Shown here: one piece after another, positions 10,701 to 17,200 of the stretch
Layout: every line of letters starts with the position of its first letter
How positions within the stretch are numbered: position 1 is the first letter of the stretch
Assembly (NCBI GenBank): GCA_905221295.1
Contig: CAJNCP010000001.1
Coordinates: forward strand, 434,001 to 498,000
Direction of reading: 5' to 3'
Source of the DNA: a bacterium
GTDB taxonomy: Bacteria > Bacillota > Bacilli > Lactobacillales > Streptococcaceae
DNA: 64,000 nucleotides
The notes under the pieces: generated by a model
Seen by the model: only the letters and a program-made list of their open reading frames with translations
Database searches by the model: none
What the model was told of the DNA's origin: nothing
Made by a program: the position numbers and the translations under genes

Positions 10701-11050
10701 TCCAAGAAGGTAAGGTTGGTGAGAAGACCACGCTTGTTGAAGTGACGATTGAGAATGGTAAGGAAAGCGGCCGTGTGACTCGAGATAGTTTCGTTTCCAA
10801 AGCACCAGTCGATCAGATCGTGGAAATTGGAAGTAAGGAAGAAAAACCAGAAATTCCTTCACAAGATCAAACTAACAAGCCTGATTCTCCTCAGAATCAA
10901 GAAGCTAAACCAGAGGCACCGCTACAGACTCCAGAAAGAAAAGAGACTGCAGTCTTGCCAAATACTGGAACAGCAACAGATTCCGCCTTCTTACTTGGTC
11001 TTTTAACCGCCTTGACAGGATTGTTCCTGTTCAAAAAGAGGGAAGAGTAG
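1763..11050 (+). CDS. Giant LPxTG-anchored GH20-GH84 glycosidase with multiple CBM32-like and G5 modules
   Basis: This 3095-residue secreted, wall-anchored protein has two glycosidase modules. Visible order: YSIRK signal peptide (about 1-39); linker; F5/8C (CBM32)-like module (about 141-292); GH20 catalytic module (about 393-860) with the acid/assist pair D694-E695 in HIGTDEYYG; LamG-like segment (about 913-1053); second CBM32-like module (1060-1192); GH84 module with its N-terminal beta domain (about 1250-1700) and the catalytic D1517-D1518 in ILADDA; helical bundle (about 1735-1860); further F5/8C-like modules (about 1871-2423); five G5 repeats (2574 onward); LPNTG and a membrane tail. GH20 enzymes remove terminal HexNAc (or lacto-N-biose); GH84 enzymes remove beta-GlcNAc from glycans or O-GlcNAc proteins. 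The likely targets are host glycans outside the cell. Exact specificities are inference. A promoter and a perfect cre site precede it, and bgaA follows. Confidence 0.93.
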   Translation: MDKRLFEKKSTYSIRKYAVGVCSVVIGTMLFSSRLAAAAEVTPTSPVSIASAATETDDAASGAVEKIQPLDELPADLADKLAKAEAGGNDTPSTEGHEPTSEASAEATSPKVAQPKVSNELTHPESATTTPTTEVEKTPDVNHLLNVRVSASNHEQNTSFTADKAVDGDSTSRWATDKDVVNPQLTMTLDKVTSVKRIEIDWDRRQRTGQPNDPNIQGWKLYYATAEAINEEEATRKWKLAYEKDGQPVLDERVNLDVPIEAKYLKLEITKYAEGSMRWRNVGIQEIRAYSNIPEPDKVTSLNQVESLTLAQDGYSLVLPKLPGKVSLVGSNKTGVIDLNNKIHQPLTEQTVKVSLQQVHEGQTITKEFEVRVPGRYADEGVGDKPTVAPTVQQWHGEKGRSSILEDTVLSVGDSGFDRAANFYANDLISRGLELAKGDSTSAHRIEFKKVTDKGYGEEGYGITIRDNVFTIEAQTNKGAFYATRTLLQMGQENIQNGEIRDFPSFSHRGFMLDTGRKFIPYDTLVDIMLNMAYYKMNDLQLHLNDNYIFLKEHLAGKNLTKEQELEYVLNHADTGFRLQTDIVGDNGVPLTSKQHYTKDEMQRLIALADELGINLVPEIDTPGHALSFVKVRPDLMYKGQLSPNKHNVERVAMLDLDKNYDETLRFVKSVYDKLLDGENAPLRGVKTIHIGTDEYYGNNENYRRYVNDLITYIKGKGYTPRIWGSLSRKSGQTPVDLKDVEVDIWSLGWQHPQAALKAGAKIINITDVPTYSVPNGNNQQGAYGDYSSYEYQYNRWTPNDFTTAGNGPKLAASNPHILGGGHAVWNDNIDLHETGMTSYDIFKRFFEATRVTAEKTWGSNRAANNFEGRTLPHADYVYAPGSNPEYKIDDTETYEINPKTIKRYDAENITQSAKGLVFNKESKIENAIGNVGPSHVLKVDVTVTGDGVQELASSEGNKLYLSDESGKVAYKFEQHHIQFDKTLEKGKRYELVFVTKPQSTELYVNGEKINRIANPAHPRLAHTSLVLPLEKIGGFEGTLHNLSLSDKPFVNPRLIAQDQIARVEASSEQLPGNATEGAVSKAFDGNPATFWHSHWTKKDPSYTVTMTLKKATAVNALTYLPRPGGGNGLVTKYEVYAKKADQLVKVAEGSWDNNAAEKIANFEAVETDTIQLKILQGVEGYASAAEINLLKPIAASDEPATPPAPKPDLKPEIPAPKDDGTVELEDTFIAKKPADPSVVEAALRSQEYLKKQYKIFPTPHKVTYGDGLVRLDKKVHLVIGEQVDIYTRNRLKSILQNSNISYTTGKTAEAGATNIYLGVHQTGSKAEEAQKREPVNQGLFDKIDAYSLVVKGQQISIVGKDTDAVFYGLTTLKHMLNDSSAPVLREVNVEDYADVKNRGFIEGYYGNPWSNEDRAALMRYGGDLKLTQYFFAPKDDPYHNSKWRELYPKEKLEEIRQLAKVGNENKTRYVWTIHPFMNSRIRFQNETVYQEDLNAIKAKFTQLLDVGVREFGILADDAAQPYGGYESYNRLMKDMTDWLTEKQATYPGLKKEMIFVPSQYWGNGREDELRSLNRNLPKSSIMTLTGGKIWGEVSENFLTQLKQNIEASGQPYRPVQLWINWPCTDNSKQHLILGGGEKFLHPDVDPSLIGGVMLNPMQQSEPSKIALFSAAEYSWNIWKNEAEAKAVNDIAFNFAETGRFTDTKESVAFRELGKHMINQHMDNRVVKLEESVELAPKLTNFMNKLKAGQDVSAERKELKAEFAKLKAAAETYKASGNEQMREQIKYWLDNTIDQMNALDALLTATEFIGSKNADGLWNNYYKGLKDYEQSKKHSFWYVDHYENAELGVQHIRPFILNLKEYLAKEVEKELNPDKVVTTFITNRTGGEGDLTQVLDGDLSTQVIFKNPTRISTGDYVGLQFNKPISIKKLSFAMGAISNPKDTFNKAKIEYLNEAGEWTALPQGNYVGNESEITLDNLDIKAKGIRMVATEDRDNTWFAVREIAVNRPLENAKKKAGSITISPNLVYKLNTTSAKMTDNSDSTEAMLASSSTANGERDTTPVDAWVQLDLGSQQTVKKIRLVQGVTDKLASGVIEVSTDGQNWTTVANLTGEQSKEVETNQNIRYVRVRNTQKTNFWWRIGNLSVESETGTDQYTDTNVDQLKATQVHEKLGRYEMNIPTGTTLDAGQYLGMKLDRLHEIGDLKLGENANQALQLRYSPNGVEWYRASELQDHQLVRYVRLENKTGQKQAIGTTSLLLTTKEIQPTSIESTSMGIDPNYGSGDVRKAKNLDQLFDGDLNNYVEFSDYPQTDGHMTLNLGATRQIKKIRAYIKDGTQNYLRDGKIQVSADGKTWKDVVSVGDGQENPARDDSLTDGWTHDSQRPGNRYIEGELPEATAAKYLRVLYTAPYRHRFVGFTELVINNGEYTKSVNNPTVEGAGTESKSSEKNNIADGNILSSYKATQDSGELIYHLSEKTESNHVRLISDIPAGSSAHVWARTISKDGQTAWQDLGAVTTSFQTFQLANSAHLLDVKLKWEGGRPEFYEVSTYHAEIAETPNPDTPKPPVHKTTPDEGVQSPVVEQPRLDVVTEEVAFKTIERENPQLPKGTRKVVQEGKVGEKTTLVEVTIENGKESGRVTRDSFVSKAPVDQIVEIGKPVEQVTPDQGVQSPVVEQPRLDVVTEEVAFKTIERENPQLPKGTRKVVQEGKVGEKTTLVEVTIENGKESGRVTRDSFVSKAPVDQIVEIGKPVEQVTPDQGVQSPVVEQPRLDVVTEEVAFKTIERENPQLPKGTRKVVQEGKVGEKTTLVEVTIENGKESGRVTRDSFVSKSPVDQIVEIGKPVEQVTPAAGDKELVVEQPRLDVVTEEVGFKTIERENPQLPKGTRKVVQEGKVGEKTTLVEVTIENGKESGRVTRDSFVSKAPVDQIVEIGKPVEQVTPAAGDKELVVEQPRLDVVTEEVGFKTIERENPQLPKGTRKVVQEGKVGEKTTLVEVTIENGKESGRVTRDSFVSKAPVDQIVEIGSKEEKPEIPSQDQTNKPDSPQNQEAKPEAPLQTPERKETAVLPNTGTATDSAFLLGLLTALTGLFLFKKREE
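9482..10829 (+). repeat. Array of five 276-bp G5-domain repeats
   Basis: Units of exactly 276 bp (92 residues) begin with equivalent Gly codons at 9482, 9758, 10034, 10310 and 10586. The last unit is shortened. Each unit encodes one G5 domain (VVTEEV ... EIGKPVEQVTP). Units 1 and 2 look identical at the DNA level and the others differ at only a few positions. The linker has two versions: DQGVQSP for early units and AAGDKEL for late units. G5 domains are extended stalk-like adhesion modules of surface proteins. Confidence 0.95.
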
Positions 11051-11114
11051 AAGTTGGCAGTTTTCAACGCAATTCCTAATGCATAGAAATTAGTCTTTGC
11101 AATTAGGATTTAAA

Positions 11115-11167
11115 GGCGGAACATAACCCCATAAAGGATTTAATGTGTGTTATGTTCCGTCTGTTTT
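11115..11167 (+). terminator. Terminator between the two glycosidase genes
   Basis: A 12-13-bp stem GGCGGAACATAAC (11115-11127) pairs with GTTATGTTCCGTC (11149-11161) and is followed by TGTTTTATT. It should separate the transcript of the GH20-GH84 gene from bgaA. Confidence 0.75.
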
Positions 11168-11219
11168 ATTATGATTCTATTTTTAAAATTTAAAGTAAAA
11201 TATATTTTTTGGATAAAAT

Positions 11220-11233
11220 TGTAAACGCTTACG
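11220..11233 (+). promoter_or_regulatory. cre site overlapping the bgaA promoter region
   Basis: TGTAAACGCTTACG matches the CcpA consensus at 13 of 14 positions. It lies 27 bases before the bgaA ATG. A possible -10 (TAAAAT, 11214-11219) directly abuts it, though no convincing -35 was found. Catabolite repression of bgaA is the expected effect. Confidence 0.75.
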
Positions 11234-11260
11234 AAAAGCGTCAGATAGGAAGGTTTCTTT

Positions 11261-14200
11261 ATGGAAAAGAAATGTAAGTATAGTATTAGAAAATACGCTA
11301 TCGGTGCTTGCTCTGTCATGATTGGAGCACTATTATTCGGTACATCTTTGGCATCGGCTGATGAAGTACAGGCACCTAGTCCAGCAATAGCTAGAGGGGA
11401 AGTTTCAGACAGGGGGGGAACTGAAACTGGTGAGGTCGAGCAACTTGAAGGAAAGACAAACTTGGCAACTGAAGAAACTGCTCAGTTCGTCAAAGCGAAG
11501 GCAGATGAAGACACACCAACTCCTTCTAAAAAGAATGAAAATGGAAAGGCAGAAAGTTCAGAATCAGTTCTGCCAGATTCTTCTTTTAGTCAGAAAGACA
11601 AAAATACGATAAATTCAGAACAAGTCTCACACCAATCTCAGTCTCTAAGAACTGTAGAACAAGAAAAGCCAGCACCGCTGATTTCAAAGGAACAAAATCA
11701 GGTACAACCGATAACAACATCTCCAGTTACCGAAGAAGAGAAAGCCTTACTTGAGGCTCGTAAGCAAAACTTTAATAAAGACTGGTACTTTAAGCTCAAC
11801 CCTACCGGAGATCAATCTAAAGAAAATATTGATATGAAGGACTGGAAAAAGCTCAATCTCCCACATGACTGGAGTATTTTCTTTGACTTTGATCACTCGT
11901 CTCCAGCTCGCAACGAAGGTGGTCAGCTAAATGGTGGAGTAGCCTGGTATCGCAAGACCTTCACACTGGAGGAAGAAAATAAAGACAAGAATGTCCGTTT
12001 GACCTTTGATGGGGTTTATATGGATTCGCATGTCTATGTCAATGGGAAACATGTTGGACACTATCCAAACGGCTATAATCAATTCTCTTATGATATTACA
12101 GACTACCTCTACAAAGATGGTCGTAAAAACACGATTGCAGTTCAGGTCACCAATAAACAACCAAGTAGTCGTTGGTACTCAGGAAGTGGTATTTATCGAG
12201 ATGTTCATCTGAAGATGACAGATAAGCTACATGTCAGCAAGCACGGCAATACTATTACAACACCGAAGTTAAAGGAGCAACAAAAGGGTGATGTTGATAC
12301 GGTTATTGCAAGCAAAGTTGTCAATACAGATAGCAAGGCACATCAGGTTTATGTTGAACACCAAGTCTTTACCAAAGAAGGCCAGGCTGTCTCAGCTGCT
12401 GTTCGCTCTGTTATAAAAGAACTTGGAGCCAATCAGGAGCTACAATTTGACCAGACCCTTCAGGTCAACCGTCCTACTCTATGGACGACCAAATCAGATA
12501 AACCTCAGCTCTATGTCATGAAGACTAAGGTTTATAGGGACAATCAGTTGGTTGATGTGACCGAAGATACCTTTGGCTATCGCTACTTTGATTGGACTGC
12601 AGCAGAAGGATTTTCACTAAATGGTGAGCGCATGAAATTCCACGGCGTATGTATTCACCAGGACAATGGAGCCTTAGGTTCGGAAGAAAATGCCAAGGCC
12701 ATCTATCGTAAACTAAAATTACTCAAGGAGATGGGAGTCAATGCTATTCGTACTTCCCACAACCCAGCCAGCGAGCAATTGTTGAATGCTGCGGCTGAAC
12801 TTGGATTCTTAGTACAAGAAGAAGCATTTGATACTTGGTATCATAGTAAAAAGACCTATGACTACGGCCGCTTCTTTGATCAAGAAGCAACCCATCCAGA
12901 TGCTAAACCGGGTGAGAAGTGGTCTGACTTTGATTTGAGAATGATGGTTGAAAAGGACAAAAACAATCCATCCATCATCATGTGGTCTCTCGGAAATGAA
13001 GTAGAAGAAGCCAATGGTGATGAGCGCTCTATTGCGACTGCTAAGCGCTTGAAGGCTGTTATCAAAGCAATTGACAAAGAGCGCTATGTCACTATGGGTG
13101 AAAACAAATTTAGTCAACGTTCTTCTGGAGATTTTCTGGAAATCGCTAAAATCATGGACGTTGTCGGAATGAACTATGGGGAGCACAACTATGAAGCCGT
13201 GCGTAGAGCTCATCCAGACTGGAAGATCTATGGATCCGAAACTTCTTCTGCAACTCGAACTCGTGGTTCTTACTATGACCCATCACGGATTTTAAACCAT
13301 GACCACAGCGCTGGTCGTCACTACGAGCAGTCTGACTATGGAAATGACAAGGTGGCTTGGGGACGAACAGCGACTCAATCATGGACCTTTGATCGTGATC
13401 GTGCCGGTTATGCAGGTCAATTTATATGGACTGGTATTGACTATATCGGTGAACCAACTCCTTGGCATAATATGGACCGAACACCAGTAAAGAGCTCCTT
13501 CTTTGGTATTATTGACACAGCAGGTTTGCCTAAGAATGACTTCTATCTTTACCAAAGCCAATGGCGCTCAGTCAAAGATAAGCCGATGGTTCATATGCTT
13601 CCACACTGGAATTGGGACGAGCAAAGCTTGCGAGATAGAAAGATGCTGGTTGATGGCAAAGTACCTGTTCGCGTATTCTCAAATGCAGCTAGCGTTGAAC
13701 TTTATTTGAACAATGAATCACTTGGTAAGAAGACCTTCGCTAAGAAACAGACTGCTGATGGCAGAAGTTACCAAGAAGGTGAAAATGGTCAACTCTATCT
13801 GGAGTGGAAGGTTGCTTATAAACCGGGTACACTTGTAGCAGTTGCTCGAGATGAGTCTGGCAAAGAGATTGCCCGTGATACCGTGACAACTGCTGAGCAA
13901 GCAAGCAATGTTCGCCTTGTCAAAGAAGAGCATGTTATCGGAGCGGATGGAAAAGACTTGACCTATATCCATTATGAAATCGTAGATGCTAATGGTAATC
14001 TCGTACCAACTGCCAATAACCTTGTGCATTTCAATCTTCATGGTCAAGGTGAGATTGTTGGTGTGGATAATGGTGAGCAGGCTAGTCGTGAACGTTATAA
14101 AGCTCAAGCAGATGGAACCTGGAAGAGAAGAGCCTTTAATGGTAAGGGTGTCGTCGTCGTTAAGTCAACTGAAACAGCAGGAAAGTTTACCCTCTTCGCT

Positions 14201-17200
14201 GATTCAGAAGGTTTGGGCTCTGATTCTGCAACTGTTTATACAGTGAAAAAAGACCAATCGGTCAAGGAATTAGTCGGTTTCCTTCCTGCAAAAGCGACAG
14301 CTATGGTTGGTGACGAAGTACAACTTCCACAGACAGTCAAAGCTGTCTATAGCGATGGCAGTACAGAAGATAAGTCCGTGACTTGGCAGGCTCCGGCTGA
14401 CCTGACTAAGACCCATGGTGTCAAAGAGGTTACAGGAAGCGTAGAAGGGACGAAGCATCCAGCTCGCTTGATAGTGAAGGTACTAGATTTGGTTGCCTGG
14501 TTACCGAAAAAACAGACGGTACCAGTCAATACTGATACAGAAGACTTGGATAAGACGGTTACTGCGGTATTCTCTGATGGCTCGACCTCGGATACAGAAG
14601 TCAGCTCATGGACTTTGGAAGATCCAGAAGCCCTGAAGACTGAAAAAGGTGAAACAAAGGCTACAGGTAAGATTGAAGACACCGATATCTCAATTCCAGC
14701 AAGATTTAAAGCATCCGATGAGGAGGTGCCAGAAGGTTCTGTGACAGGCATTCAGATTGCTGGCAAGAGTCTGGCAGACTTTAGTGCAGACAAGACTTAC
14801 TATCGTATTCCGCTTGCTTATGGAGCAACTATTCCGACTGTTTCAGCAACCACAAGCGGTGGAGCGACAGCAACCATTCAGCAGGCTGGTGCTGGTAATG
14901 ATAAGTTAACTTCTATTTTTGTAACAGATGAGTCTGGCCGCCTAACTAGAGTTTATCGCTTGCAGTTTGTTGAGGCTAGTCCAGCCTTGACTGGTATCGA
15001 ACTTGAAGTGGATAAGACAGAAAATCTGGTTGAAGATCAAGCTATACCATATAAGGTCAAAGGTGTTTATGAAGATGGCACAAGAGCGCTTCTGTCGGAA
15101 AATGATGTAGAACTCACGATTAAGTCTGGAGATGGAGCAGAAGTAAAAGCGGAAAATGGCAAGCTTTTACTCTACCGTAAAGGAACAGCTCATATCTCAG
15201 CTCGTCTTACCAAGGGAGACAAAACTCTGACTTCGAAAGAGTTGACCTTAAATATTGTTGAAAATGCGCAAGAAAAAACCATTACAGAACTTCGGCCGAT
15301 TAAGCTATCAACAGACTTGCATAAGTTGCCAAGTCTTCCGCAAGAAGTTCTAGCAGTTTATAATCAAGGTTTGCCACGTAAGGTAGCCGTTACTTGGGAG
15401 CCGATTTCCCAAGAAAAGGTTGATCACTATCATAGCTTTACCGTCAAGGGGCGAGTAGCAGGTACTGACATTGATGCGCAAGCTCATGTGACTGTTGAAG
15501 GCTTCTTGACAGCTGAAGAAGTGTCATTGGCTGTATCAAAAGGTGAGAAGATTAAACTTCCTGCAACAGTTCGTACTTATCATTCTGATGGCAGTGTCCA
15601 GTATAAAGAAGTAGCTTGGGATGATGTTCCGGCAGATGCCACAGCTCAAGCTGGGAAAGTAGAAGTTACAGGAACAGTTCAGGGACTCAATTTGAGAACC
15701 AAGGCTCACATCCGAGTGTCTGAGCAAACGGTCCAAAACAAAAATATCTCTAAACAATGGACAGGGTCAGAACTTCCAGCAGCCTTTGTATCGGATACTG
15801 GTGGGGATGACAGTGCTAGCGCTTTAAATGATACCCATGTTTCAAGAACCCCAAGTGGAGCCAAGAACCGTTGGACCAACTGGCGTACTGGTAATGAAGA
15901 AGATTATGCAGGTATTCTATTTGGAGATGCAGGCGACTTGACCAAACGCTTCGTTGACAATCTAAAAGCAGATTTTTATACAGACGGTGCTATTGGCCTA
16001 CCAGAGGACTATGTCATTGAATACTACGCTGGCAAAGATCTTCCAGAATTACCAAAAGATGTCAACCATGTCCGCAAAGAAGCGCAGCATCCATTCAACC
16101 AAGCAAGTAATTGGAAGCCTGTAACCGGTCTTCGTGCGCCTCAGACTCTGAGTGCTAATTCTGAAAATGTTTTCCGCTTTGATAAGGTAGAAACACCGGC
16201 TATCCGTATTCGTATGAAGAAGAAAGCGAACACTTCAGGTGTTGGTTTAACCGAGCTGACCGTTATGGGTAACAGTGTTGAAGAGGCGACAAGCGCAAAA
16301 GCTAAGCTTATGGTGGATGGACAAGCTATCCCAGGATTTAACAGTGCTATCAAGGAATATGAGATTGTCAAGAAAGAAACAGGCAATCAAGTGACCGCAG
16401 AAGTTAGCGATAATGGTTTGGCGACAGTCATTCCAGCCGCAACTGAAAAGGATCCTGTTCGTGTCCTCATCAAGGCTGAAAATGGTCAAATCATAGATGA
16501 GTACCGCATTCGCTTTGTTAAAGAAAGTAAGCAAGTAGGCAAGCCGGTGGCAGCTGAAACATTATCAACGGTCGTGAATGTTGGAGATAAACTCAATTTG
16601 CCATCAACTGTACCTGTTTATTATCCAAATGGTACAGAGTGGACTAAGAAAGATTTAGCCGTTACTTGGAATCCAGTTGATGAAAGTCTGCTTCAGACCA
16701 AAGGCAACTTTACACTGACAGGAACGATTCCGGGGACAGATTTGCAAGCGCGGCTTAAAGTACGAGTAAGCGAGCAAACTGGACGTAACGCTGCTTTGAA
16801 CCAAAATCACAATGACCAAGATTCTCTGGCTTTTGCCTCAATAACAAATGATACAGATCCAGCTTCAAAAGACAAGGTTTACTATGTCAATGATGGTTCG
16901 ACTAACGAAAGCAATCGCTGGACCAACTGGTCAAGACAGGCTCCAAGTAAAGAAGTGTCTGTTGGTGTGCTCTTCAAAAAACAAGGTAAAATTGCTGCTG
17001 AAACAGTGACGCAAGTAGGTATGCAATTCTTCAGAGATGGTGGAACAGATGCACCACAAAAACTAGTTTTAGAATACTATGCTGGACCAGATTTTGCTGA
17101 ACCAAATCCGACTTCACGCTATTCTGAGCAGGCTGATCATCCGTTCAACGATCCAAATAATTGGAAGCAGTTGAACTATACAGCAGACAGTGAAATCAAA

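Noticed and set aside
9350..10705. A 451-codon minus-strand open frame across the G5 array (and a similar one at 17561-18685)
   Set aside because: It mirrors the 276-bp repeat on the other strand, has no start signal, and the plus-strand frame is clearly the real gene.
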